Assembly (NCBI GenBank): GCA_963975135.1
Contig: CAXBGQ010000063.1
Span: forward strand, 1-12,332
From: Alterinioella sp963975135
GTDB taxonomy: Bacteria > Pseudomonadota > Alphaproteobacteria > Rhodobacterales > Rhodobacteraceae
Direction: 5' to 3'
DNA: 12,332 bases
The notes under the pieces were generated by a model. The model was not told where the DNA came from. It did not search any database and saw only the letters and a program-made list of their open reading frames with translations. Numbering within the stretch: the stretch's first letter is position 1; every line of letters begins with the position of its first letter. The translations under genes were made by a program, and so were the position numbers. Below are positions 1-6,630 of the stretch, one piece after another.

Positions 1-14
1 CTGCGGGGTCGGGT

Positions 15-1088
15 TCAGCGGGTCTTGGCCGGACCCAAAGTCTGCCGCAACCGGATATCCGTTTTCAGTTCGATATTCTGCGGCATGTCCTGATTTCTGA
101 CGGCCTGGACCAAAATATCCGCCGCGCGGCGGCCCATTTCGCGATGCGGGACATGCACGGTCGTGAGCGCCGGTTCGGCCAGAACGGCAAGCTCGATATC
201 GTCAAAGCCGGTGATCGAGACATCCTGCGGCACAAGCAGGTCCATTTCCCTGGCGGCGCGCAGCGCCCCGATGGCCAGAACGTCATTGCCGCACATGATG
301 ACACTCGGCGCGTCCTGCGACATCATCATCTGCCGGAACGCGGCACCGCCGTTTTCAAACCCGTATGGGGTTTCAATCAGCATGAAGTGATCCTCGCTCA
401 GCCCAGCCTCGGCCATGGCAAGGCGCACGCCGCTGACCCTGTCGCGGGCCCTGTCATTGGCCTGCATGGGGGCCGAAATGAACCCGATGCGCCGGTGCCC
501 CTTGGCGATGACCAGCCGGGCCAATTCGGCCATCGCGGCGACATTGTCAAACCCGATAGACATCTGCGGAGCGTCGCTCCGATAGGCCCAGGAAATCAGC
601 GCCGGCAGATTTCGCCGTTTCAGAAATTCGTAGATTTCCGGCTTGCGGTGGTACCCGATCAGCAGCAGCCCATCGGCCCCGCGCGCGGCCAGCGTTCTGA
701 TCTGTTCTTCCTCCAGATCCTCGCGGTAGGATGAGCTCGCGATCAAAAGGGTTTGGCCGTGATTGCCCAATTCCTCCTGAAAGGCCTGAATGCCGCGTGC
801 AAAAATGGCGTTTTCCATCGTCGGGATGATGGCCCCGATCGTGTTGGTGCGTTTCGCGGCCAGGGCGCGGGCGCTGAAATTGGGCGCATAGCCAAGGTCG
901 TGCACAGCCGCCATCACCCGCTCGCGGGTTTCGCCCACCACCTGATCGGGAGAGTTGAGGCAGCGCGACACTGTTGCCGTCGATACGTTGGCATAACGGG
1001 CAACATCGGCCAGCGTCGGAACGGGCGGTGGCGATTGCGATGGGGGGTGTTTCAACGTCTGGCCCGCTTTCCTACCGGGCACCTTCAC
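15..1088 (-). CDS. LacI-family transcriptional repressor, probable regulator of the DHPS operon
   Basis: This is a LacI/GalR-type repressor. The N-terminal helix-turn-helix reads TLADVARYANVSTATVSRCLN, followed by a hinge segment (SARALAAKRT) and a periplasmic-binding-protein-like effector domain containing the IGFISAP and ITGFDDIELA blocks. The frame stays open up to an ATG at 1193, but that start would put both operators inside the coding region. I therefore place the start downstream. GTG at 1088 gives 357 aa and a leader of about 40 nt from the predicted divergent promoter. TTG at 1055, with AGGAAAG about 14 nt upstream, is a good alternative and puts the HTH closer to the N-terminus, as is usual in the family. 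Neither start has an ideal ribosome site. Divergent orientation and flanking operators suggest control of the rightward operon and of itself, relieved by DHPS or a pathway intermediate; the inducer is inference. Confidence 0.9.
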   Translation of the reverse strand: MKVPGRKAGQTLKHPPSQSPPPVPTLADVARYANVSTATVSRCLNSPDQVVGETRERVMAAVHDLGYAPNFSARALAAKRTNTIGAIIPTMENAIFARGIQAFQEELGNHGQTLLIASSSYREDLEEEQIRTLAARGADGLLLIGYHRKPEIYEFLKRRNLPALISWAYRSDAPQMSIGFDNVAAMAELARLVIAKGHRRIGFISAPMQANDRARDRVSGVRLAMAEAGLSEDHFMLIETPYGFENGGAAFRQMMMSQDAPSVIMCGNDVLAIGALRAAREMDLLVPQDVSITGFDDIELAVLAEPALTTVHVPHREMGRRAADILVQAVRNQDMPQNIELKTDIRLRQTLGPAKTR

Positions 1089-1138
1089 ATAGCGCCGCTT
1101 ATGTCGTCCGACCTTAGCGCATGAGACGGCACGGGTGC

Positions 1139-1167
1139 AATGTAAGCGCTTGCGCGGATCTATGTAA
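1139..1167 (-). promoter_or_regulatory. Possible divergent promoter of the LacI-family gene
   Basis: On the reverse strand TTACAT (1167-1162) and TACATT (1144-1139) are separated by 17 bp. Transcription would begin near 1132, which is consistent with a start codon at 1088 or 1055 rather than 1193. It overlaps both operators, implying autoregulation. The match to consensus is weak to moderate. Confidence 0.3.
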
Positions 1168-1177
1168 GCGCTTACAT
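1141..1177. promoter_or_regulatory. Pair of LacI-family operators in the divergent promoter region
   Basis: A perfect 16-bp palindrome, ATGTAAGCGCTTACAT, occupies 1162-1177. A second, imperfect copy of the same core (TGTAAGCGCTTGCG) lies at 1141-1154. Their centres (between 1147/1148 and between 1169/1170) are 22 bp apart, about two helical turns, so two dimers would bind on the same face. The central CG flanked by AAG/CTT is typical of LacI-family operators. No other copy was noticed in the window. Confidence 0.85.
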
Positions 1178-1178
1178 T
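1150..1178 (+). promoter_or_regulatory. Possible promoter of the rightward operon, overlapping the operators
   Basis: TTGCGC at 1150-1155 (3 of 6 to the -35 consensus) is followed after 17 bp by TACATT at 1173-1178 (4 of 6 to the -10 consensus). This would start transcription near 1185, about 30 nt before the first ATG. Both elements lie inside operator sequence, so bound repressor would block polymerase. The match is modest and partly forced by the operator sequence itself. Confidence 0.35.
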
Positions 1179-1207
1179 GATCTCGAATCGCACATCAACA
1201 AGGACGC

Positions 1208-1213
1208 GGAGGG
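1208..1213 (+). promoter_or_regulatory. Ribosome binding site of the small membrane protein gene
   Basis: GGAGGG lies 3 nt before the ATG at 1217, a strong but close-set Shine-Dalgarno sequence. It supports this short ORF being truly translated. Confidence 0.65.
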
Positions 1214-1216
1214 ACC

Positions 1217-1408
1217 ATGGCTTTTGTTATAGCGGCAGTGCTTTTGGTGGCCTTCACCGGCAACGTGACGATCGGGGCCATCACCGGAACGCCAATCCTG
1301 GGCAATGTTTCCGAGATGATCATGCTGTTCACTGCATCGATTGCCTTTGTCGCCGGAATCCTGATGCGCGAAGCCGCTGCCAAAAGGGCAAACGAAAATG
1401 ACAACTGA
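1217..1408 (+). CDS. Small two-segment membrane protein, first gene of the DHPS operon, function unknown
   Basis: A 63-aa protein that I do not recognise. Residues 1-23 form a hydrophobic segment (FVIAAVLLVAFTG), residues 32-50 form a second (SEMIMLFTASIAFVAGIL), and the tail from residue 51 is charged (REAAAKRANENDN). This suggests a hairpin in the inner membrane with the polar tail in the cytoplasm. It has its own GGAGGG site and ends only 19 nt before the DctP-like start, so it belongs to the same transcript. Position suggests a role with the TRAP transporter: a small accessory subunit, an assembly factor or a regulator. This is inference only. It is too short to be a DctQ, and a true DctQ is present downstream. 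Confidence 0.7.
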   Translation: MAFVIAAVLLVAFTGNVTIGAITGTPILGNVSEMIMLFTASIAFVAGILMREAAAKRANENDN

Positions 1409-1414
1409 GTTTTT

Positions 1415-1420
1415 GGGAGG
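1415..1420 (+). promoter_or_regulatory. Ribosome binding site that fixes the DctP start
   Basis: GGGAGG sits 7 nt before ATG 1428. This favours 1428 over the in-frame ATG at 1398, which lies inside the preceding gene and has no comparable site. The 1428 start also leaves a normal Tat signal peptide. Confidence 0.75.
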
Positions 1421-1427
1421 AAACCAC

Positions 1428-2573
1428 ATGGACAAGACACGTAAGGATCTGGCCTCGACCGAGCGCCGGAATTTTCTGAAACTGGCCGGAACCGGCAGCT
1501 TTACCGCCGCCATGGTCGCGGGCGCGGGGGGCATGTTGTGGTCCGATGCGGCCGTGGCTCAGACCGCCGCCGAAGAACGCGACCGTCAAGCCGGTGCCGA
1601 TCACATCATGACGCTGGCCACCGCCTATGTGCTGGGGGCTTCGCGCAGCTATCCGATCATGCAGCTGGATCTCAAGGAAAACATCCAGAACATGACCAAC
1701 GGCAAGGTCTATGTGCGTCTGGCACCGGGCGGTCAGCTTGGGGCCGGTGGCGCATTGGCGCAGGCGGTGCAATCGGGCACCATCCAATGCGCGCAGCATT
1801 CGCTGTCGAACTTTGCCCCCTTCGCCAGCGTCGTCGATCTGATCAATCTGCCGTATTTCTGTGGTTCCAATCAGCGCTTTACCAACCTGACCTCGTCCGA
1901 GACCTGGAAATCCGAGGTTGACCCGCGCATTGCGGCATCGGGCTTCAAATCGCTCTTTTATATCGTGATCGACCCGCGTGTCGTGGCCGTGCGCCAGGGT
2001 GGCAACGCCATCATCACGCCCGCCGATATGGCCGGTGTGAAATTCCGCGTGCCGGGTTCGGCGATGTTGCAGCAATATTACCGCATGGTCGGGGCCAACC
2101 CGACCCCGGTGGCCTGGGGCGAGACGCCTTCGGCGATCCGTCAGGGCGTGGCCGACGCGCTCGATCCGTCGGTCGGTGCGCTGCATGTCTTTGGCTTTGG
2201 CGAGATCCTGAGCCACGTCACCTTCACCCAGGCCGTGCCCGACAGTCAGGTCTATTCGGTCAACCTGGAATGGTTCGAGAGCCTGCCGATGGATGTGCAG
2301 GAAGGCATTGAATTTGCCGGTGAAATCACCCAGGCGCAGAACCTTGCCAAAGTGCCCGCCGCACGCGGCTATGCGATGTCGCAGCTGAGGGCCAACGGCG
2401 TGGAGTTCCATCAGTTGAACGAAGATCAGCTTGGCGAATGGCAGGCCGCCGGTGGGTATCAGTTGAGCGAATGGGATCAGTTCAAGGTCGATCTGGCGGG
2501 GTCGATGGAGACCTTTGCCCGGCTCGAGGAAGCGGCCGGCACGATGGGCCGCTACTACGTCCACGACGCCTGA
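1428..2573 (+). CDS. TRAP transporter substrate-binding protein (DctP family), Tat-exported, probably DHPS-binding (HpsKLM type)
   Basis: This is the periplasmic solute receptor of a tripartite ATP-independent transporter, 381 aa. The N-terminus carries a twin-arginine signal: TERRNFLK at residues 11-18, a hydrophobic stretch from about 19 to 38, and a likely cleavage site after AVA at 42-44. The mature part has the DctP fold landmarks: the PGGQLG region (100-105), AVQSGTIQ (113-120), and KFRVPG (205-210), whose Arg207 matches the conserved arginine that clamps an anionic substrate. WGETPSAIRQGVADALD (230-246) is also typical. Within this operon the ligand is most likely DHPS; that rests on context, since substrate cannot be read from sequence alone. 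It is followed by a hairpin that could leave its transcript more abundant than that of the membrane subunits. Confidence 0.93.
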   Translation: MDKTRKDLASTERRNFLKLAGTGSFTAAMVAGAGGMLWSDAAVAQTAAEERDRQAGADHIMTLATAYVLGASRSYPIMQLDLKENIQNMTNGKVYVRLAPGGQLGAGGALAQAVQSGTIQCAQHSLSNFAPFASVVDLINLPYFCGSNQRFTNLTSSETWKSEVDPRIAASGFKSLFYIVIDPRVVAVRQGGNAIITPADMAGVKFRVPGSAMLQQYYRMVGANPTPVAWGETPSAIRQGVADALDPSVGALHVFGFGEILSHVTFTQAVPDSQVYSVNLEWFESLPMDVQEGIEFAGEITQAQNLAKVPAARGYAMSQLRANGVEFHQLNEDQLGEWQAAGGYQLSEWDQFKVDLAGSMETFARLEEAAGTMGRYYVHDA

Positions 2574-2581
2574 AACAGTCC

Positions 2582-2616
2582 GGGCCGGCACGCCGAAAAA
2601 ACAGGCGTGCCGGTCC
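2582..2616 (+). terminator. Strong intercistronic hairpin between dctP-like and dctQ-like genes
   Basis: CCGGCACGCC (2585-2594) and GGCGTGCCGG (2604-2613) form a perfect 10-bp stem around an A-rich 9-nt loop. Three more pairs, including one G-U, extend it to 2582-2616. No T-run follows, so it is either a partial terminator or a 3'-end stabiliser for the receptor message. Such an element would give excess binding protein over membrane subunits, a common need of TRAP systems. The mode of action is inferred. Confidence 0.65.
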
Positions 2617-2680
2617 TCCGACCCGAATTCCGGAATTGCGCGTAGTCAAGGGGCGGTCAGCAGGTTCGCTGCGCGCCGAT

Positions 2681-2686
2681 GGAGGG
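2681..2686 (+). promoter_or_regulatory. Ribosome binding site that fixes the DctQ start
   Basis: GGAGGG is 5 nt upstream of ATG 2692. The open frame extends back to 2515, but that part overlaps the end of the dctP-like gene and the hairpin, so the 2692 start is preferred. Confidence 0.7.
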
Positions 2687-2691
2687 CAGAC

Positions 2692-3207
2692 ATGTCACGG
2701 ATCTACAAGGCCCTGGACAAGAACGGCGAGCGTTGGCTCTTGCTGGTGTTTTACGTGATGCTGGTGGGCACCATGTTCATCGAGGTGGTCCGGCGCGAGG
2801 TGTTTTCCTATTCCTCGATCTGGGGCGAAGAGATGGTGCGCTATTCCTTCATCTATCTGGCCTGGATCGGGGCGGCGTCGGCGGTCAAGGAACGCGGCCA
2901 TATCCGCATCGATGTGCTGATGAATTACGTGCCCAAAACCCTCAAGACGCTGCTCTATATCTTTGGCGATCTGGTGATGTTCGCGGTGGCGCTGGTTGCG
3001 TTCTACTGGTCCTGGGACACGGTGACCGTGTCCTGGCGGTTCGGCTCGGTGACGCATGGGCTGCGCATCAGCCAGGTCTGGTTCCTCTTTGCCGTGCCCT
3101 TTGGTTTCGCGCTGATCATGCTGCGCCTGGTTCAGTCCTTTCTGCGTGACATTTCCGACCTTCGTAACGGGCGTCCCGTTTACGAGGGCGACAAGCTCTT
3201 CGATTGA
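2692..3207 (+). CDS. TRAP transporter small membrane subunit (DctQ family)
   Basis: A 171-aa inner-membrane protein with four predicted helices at about residues 15-31, 48-64, 86-108 and 126-148. The sequence FIEVVRREVFSYSSIWGEEMV, with the following YSFIYLAWIGAASAVKERGHIRIDV, is the classic DctQ signature: a conserved E-E in the W-x-E-E motif and the G-A-A-x-A-x-K-x-x-x-H-I stretch. It pairs with the large DctM subunit, whose gene begins 12 nt later, to form the sodium-driven permease. Its length is normal for separate (unfused) DctQ proteins. Assignment to the HpsKLM DHPS transporter is from context. Confidence 0.93.
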   Translation: MSRIYKALDKNGERWLLLVFYVMLVGTMFIEVVRREVFSYSSIWGEEMVRYSFIYLAWIGAASAVKERGHIRIDVLMNYVPKTLKTLLYIFGDLVMFAVALVAFYWSWDTVTVSWRFGSVTHGLRISQVWFLFAVPFGFALIMLRLVQSFLRDISDLRNGRPVYEGDKLFD

Positions 3208-3219
3208 GGGGGCAGATCC

Positions 3220-4551
3220 ATGCTTTGGCAACAACTTCAAAACCAGGCCGTCGTGCTGGGATGGGATTTCTATATCCCCGTGCTCGTCTTTGTGGGTCTT
3301 ATCGCGCTTGCGGTGCCGGTCTGGGCCGCGATCGGATCGGCCGCGATCCTGATGCTGATCATATCCGGCGCGCTGCCGCTGTCGCTGGTGGGGGAAAGCC
3401 TCTTTCAGGGCATCGACCATTTCGCTCTGACCGCCGTGCCGCTCTTCATTCTGACCGGTGACGTGCTGGTGCGCACCGGGCTCAGCAAGAAATTCCTCGA
3501 TGTGGCCGAGGCCCTCACCACATGGGCCAAAAGCGGCTTTGGCTCGGCCACCGTTCTGGTCTGTGGCATGTTCGCGGCGATTTCGGGCTCGGATGCTGCC
3601 GGGGCCGCCGCCGTCGGGCGCATGACCATCGACCGTCTGGTCGAAAGCGGCTATCCGCGCCCCTATGCCTGTGCGCTGGTCGCCGCAGGGGCCTGCACCG
3701 GGATCCTGATCCCGCCCTCGATCGCCTATATCATCATCGGGCTGGTTCTGGGCATCAATGTCTCGGTCCTGTTTCTGGCGGCGGTCATTCCGGGGGTGGC
3801 CATTCTGGGCTCGATCCTGCTGACCAATTCGATCATCAACCGCCGCCACGCTTATGAATCGGGTGGCCTGCTGTCCTGGGGCGAGTGGGCTACCAACCTG
3901 CTGAAATCTTTGAAATCGGGTTGGTATGCCTTCATCGTTCCCGGCATCATCTTCTACGGCATCTTCTCGGGCCGCCTGACGCCGACCGAGGCAGGGGCGG
4001 TGGCCGTGGTCGTGACCATCACCATCGGGTTCATCCTTGGCACCCTCAAGTTTTCCGATTTTCCCGCCATGCTGGTCAGTTCGGCCAAGGTCAACGGTGT
4101 AATTCTGCCGATCATCGCCTTTTCGCTGCCGCTGGCGCAGGCGCTGGCCATATTGGGCGTGCCGCAGGGCTTCGTCTATTCGGTGACGTCGCTTACCGAC
4201 GATCCGCGCATTCTGATCCTGATGATGGTGCTGATCCTGATCGCGGCGGGCTGCGTGATGGAGACCACGCCCAACATCGTGATCCTGGCCCCGATCCTGT
4301 TCCCGCTGGCGCAGAATATCGAGATGAACGAGATCCAGTTCGCGGTCATGATGATTACCGCGTTGGGCGTGGGCTTCATCACGCCGCCGCTTGGGTTGAA
4401 CCTCTTTGTGGTGTCCGGCATTACCGGGGAATCGATCCTGAAGATCGCGGCGCGCGCGGTTCCCTTTGTCTTCTTCATGCTGATCGTGACGCTGATGATC
4501 GCCTATTTCCCGGCAATCTCAACCTCTCTTCTTCCGGAAATCTACAGATAG
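3220..4551 (+). CDS. TRAP transporter large membrane subunit (DctM family)
   Basis: A 443-aa multi-spanning protein of the ion-transporter superfamily that moves the substrate with a sodium gradient. Diagnostic blocks are SGSDAAGAAAVG (122-133), the re-entrant loop GILIPPS (161-167), GRLTPTEAGA (251-260) and the second-half counterpart GFITPPLGLN (385-394). The IPPS and TPPLG loops are the paired sites of inverted-repeat DctM proteins. About a dozen hydrophobic segments can be seen, and the length is usual for the family. A clear AGGGGG site overlaps the dctQ stop and lies 7 nt before the ATG. Its gene lies 12 nt before the HpsN gene, supporting a single transcript that joins uptake to catabolism. 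Confidence 0.95.
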   Translation: MLWQQLQNQAVVLGWDFYIPVLVFVGLIALAVPVWAAIGSAAILMLIISGALPLSLVGESLFQGIDHFALTAVPLFILTGDVLVRTGLSKKFLDVAEALTTWAKSGFGSATVLVCGMFAAISGSDAAGAAAVGRMTIDRLVESGYPRPYACALVAAGACTGILIPPSIAYIIIGLVLGINVSVLFLAAVIPGVAILGSILLTNSIINRRHAYESGGLLSWGEWATNLLKSLKSGWYAFIVPGIIFYGIFSGRLTPTEAGAVAVVVTITIGFILGTLKFSDFPAMLVSSAKVNGVILPIIAFSLPLAQALAILGVPQGFVYSVTSLTDDPRILILMMVLILIAAGCVMETTPNIVILAPILFPLAQNIEMNEIQFAVMMITALGVGFITPPLGLNLFVVSGITGESILKIAARAVPFVFFMLIVTLMIAYFPAISTSLLPEIYR

Positions 4552-4563
4552 GACGCCACAGGA

Positions 4564-5871
4564 ATGACCCGAGAATACCTTAAGAAAGCGACGCTCACCG
4601 CCTCCAGCGGCGCGTCGGATGTGCATGAGATTGTGCAGGGCATTCTGACCGATATCGAAGCGGGCGGTGACGCCAAGGCGTTGGAATACGCGGCCAAGTT
4701 CGACCAATATGACGGCAATGTTCTGTTGACCCAGGCCGAGATCGAGGCCGCCATTGCAAAAGTGCCCGAAAAGATCAGGGCCGACATCCAGTTCGCCCAT
4801 GACAATGTGCGCCGCTTTGCCGAGGCGCAGAAGGCGACGCTTGCGGATGTCGAGGTCGAGGTCGTGCCGGGCATGATCGCGGGGCAGAAATCCATCCCCG
4901 TCGCCGCCGCCGGTTGTTATGTGCCGGGCGGGCGCTATTCCCATATCGCCAGCGCCATCATGACCGTGACCACCGCCAAGGTAGCCGGGTGCAACCATAT
5001 CGTGGCCTGTTCGCCGCCGCGCCCCGGCGAAGGCGTGCCGCCCGCCATCATCTATGCCGCCCATATCAGCGGGGCCGACAGGATCATGGCCATGGGCGGT
5101 GTGCAGGGCGTGGCCGCCATGACCTTTGGCCTCTTTGGCCTGCCCAGGGCCAATATCCTGGTGGGTCCGGGAAATCAGTTCGTGGCCGAGGCCAAGCGCA
5201 TCCTTTTTGGCCGCGTCGGCATCGACATGATCGCAGGCCCCACCGACAGCCTGATCCTGGCCGATGCCACCGCCGATCCGATGGTGGTGGCGGTCGATCT
5301 GGTGGGACAGGCCGAGCATGGCTACAACTCGCCGGTCTGGCTGGTCACCGATACCCGCAGCGTCGCCGAAGAAGTCATGCGCCTGGTGCCGCTGCTGATC
5401 GACGATCTGCCCGAGGTGAACCGCGAAAACGCCACCGCCGCCTGGCGCGACTATGCCGAGGTGATCCTCTGCGCCGACCGCGACGAGATGGCCGCCACCT
5501 CGGATGATTACGCGCCTGAACACCTGACCGTGCAGGCCGCCGATCTGAATTGGTGGCTGGAAAAGCTCAGCTGCTATGGCTCGCTCTTTCTGGGCGAGGA
5601 AACCACCGTGGCCTTTGGCGACAAGGCGTCGGGCACAAACCATGTGCTGCCGACCAGCCGGGCCGCGACCTATACCGGCGGGCTGAGCGTGCATAAATAC
5701 ATGAAGATCGTGACTTGGCAGCGGTCTACCCGCGACGGTGCCAAACCGATCGCCGAGGCCACCGCCCGCATCGCGCGCCTTGAAGGCATGGAGGGCCATG
5801 CCCGCACCGCCGATATCCGGCTGGCCAAATTCTTCCCCGATGAAACCTTTGACCTGACGGCGGAGGGTTGA
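4564..5871 (+). CDS. hpsN: Sulfopropanediol 3-dehydrogenase (HisD-like, HpsN)
   Basis: A 435-aa member of the histidinol dehydrogenase family. In DHPS degraders this enzyme performs the two-step NAD-dependent oxidation of (R)-DHPS to (R)-sulfolactate in the cytoplasm (EC 1.1.1.308). The family's catalytic set is present: zinc ligands Gln249 and His252 (GQAEHG), Asp353 (GDKASGTNH) and His412 (EGHA), and the acid-base pair Glu319-His320 in DDYAPEHL. The nucleotide-binding GPGNQFV is at 201-207. No histidine biosynthesis gene is nearby. TRAP, SDR, zinc ADH and suyAB neighbours point to HpsN rather than HisD. The dctM stop is 12 nt upstream, and AGGA at 4550-4553 serves as a weak ribosome site. 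The main alternative is another HisD-like alcohol dehydrogenase of unknown substrate. Confidence 0.92.
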   Translation: MTREYLKKATLTASSGASDVHEIVQGILTDIEAGGDAKALEYAAKFDQYDGNVLLTQAEIEAAIAKVPEKIRADIQFAHDNVRRFAEAQKATLADVEVEVVPGMIAGQKSIPVAAAGCYVPGGRYSHIASAIMTVTTAKVAGCNHIVACSPPRPGEGVPPAIIYAAHISGADRIMAMGGVQGVAAMTFGLFGLPRANILVGPGNQFVAEAKRILFGRVGIDMIAGPTDSLILADATADPMVVAVDLVGQAEHGYNSPVWLVTDTRSVAEEVMRLVPLLIDDLPEVNRENATAAWRDYAEVILCADRDEMAATSDDYAPEHLTVQAADLNWWLEKLSCYGSLFLGEETTVAFGDKASGTNHVLPTSRAATYTGGLSVHKYMKIVTWQRSTRDGAKPIAEATARIARLEGMEGHARTADIRLAKFFPDETFDLTAEG

Positions 5872-5874
5872 CCC

Positions 5875-6630
5875 ATGGCACCCGCCACCTCAGATCTGTC
5901 CGGCCATGTCGCCTGCGTGACCGGGGCCAGTTCCGGGCTTGGCCGCCGCGCGGCGCTGGTGCTGGCGCAGGCCGGCGCAAAGGTCGTGGCGGTGGCGCGA
6001 CGGGCCGATGCGCTGGCGGATTTGCAGGCCGAGGCGGCAGGCGATATCGCGGCGCTGCCCTTTGATCTGGCCAACCGGGACGGGCTGGCCGATCTGGCGC
6101 GCCGCGCGGCAGAGCCGTTCGGCCCGCCCGATATTCTGGTCCATGCGGCGGGCATCAACACCCGCGAGGCGGCCGATGAGGTGACGCCCGCAGGGTGGGA
6201 TGCGACGCTGAACCTCAACCTCGCAGTGCCGTTTTTCCTGTCGCAACTGATGGTGCCCGCGATGCGCGCCAAGGGCTGGGGGCGGATCGTCAACTTCGCC
6301 TCGCTACAATCGAGCCGCGCCTTTCCCGGCGGGCTCAGCTACGGCGCATCCAAGGGCGGCATCGCGCAACTGACCCGCGCCATGGCCGAGGCCTGGTCAG
6401 CCGATGGTATCTGCGTCAACGCCATCGGGCCGGGGTTTTTCCGCACCGAATTGACGGCGGCGGTGTTCAATGACCCCGACCGCGCCGCGCGCAATGCGGA
6501 ACAGACCTGCATCGGGCGCAATGGCGAGCCCTCAGACATTGACGGGCCGCTGATGTTTTTCGCCTCGGATGCCTGCGGCTATGTCACCGGTCAGGTTCTG
6601 ATGGTCGATGGGGGGTTCACCGCGAAGTGA
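5875..6630 (+). CDS. hpsO: Short-chain dehydrogenase, probable DHPS 2-dehydrogenase (HpsO-like)
   Basis: A 251-aa classical SDR. The Rossmann glycine motif TGASSGLG is at residues 16-23, the HAAG form of the NNAG motif at 90-93, catalytic Ser143, and Tyr156-x-x-x-Lys160 (SYGASKGG). The C-terminal GQVLMVDGGFT block is standard. In the described hpsNOP clusters an SDR and a zinc alcohol dehydrogenase follow hpsN, and are thought to interconvert the DHPS enantiomers through the 2-keto compound so that HpsN can use all of the substrate. The same order is seen here. GGAGGG at 5862-5867 gives a 7-nt spacing to the ATG, 3 nt after the hpsN stop. The SDR family assignment is certain; the substrate is inferred from context. 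Confidence 0.82.
   Translation: MAPATSDLSGHVACVTGASSGLGRRAALVLAQAGAKVVAVARRADALADLQAEAAGDIAALPFDLANRDGLADLARRAAEPFGPPDILVHAAGINTREAADEVTPAGWDATLNLNLAVPFFLSQLMVPAMRAKGWGRIVNFASLQSSRAFPGGLSYGASKGGIAQLTRAMAEAWSADGICVNAIGPGFFRTELTAAVFNDPDRAARNAEQTCIGRNGEPSDIDGPLMFFASDACGYVTGQVLMVDGGFTAK

Noticed and set aside
1329..2591. Long reverse-strand ORF (420 aa) opposite the dctP-like gene
   Set aside because: Antisense shadow of a well-supported TRAP receptor gene. Its composition is rich in H, R, G and D with no domain, typical of high-GC opposite-strand frames.
2695..3849. Reverse-strand ORF (384 aa) across dctQ and dctM
   Set aside because: Spans two real forward genes. Low-complexity D, H, Q and R rich translation, no ribosome site, no recognisable fold.
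4519..5799. Reverse-strand ORF (426 aa) opposite hpsN
   Set aside because: The forward frame has all HisD-family catalytic residues; the reverse is a GC-driven shadow.
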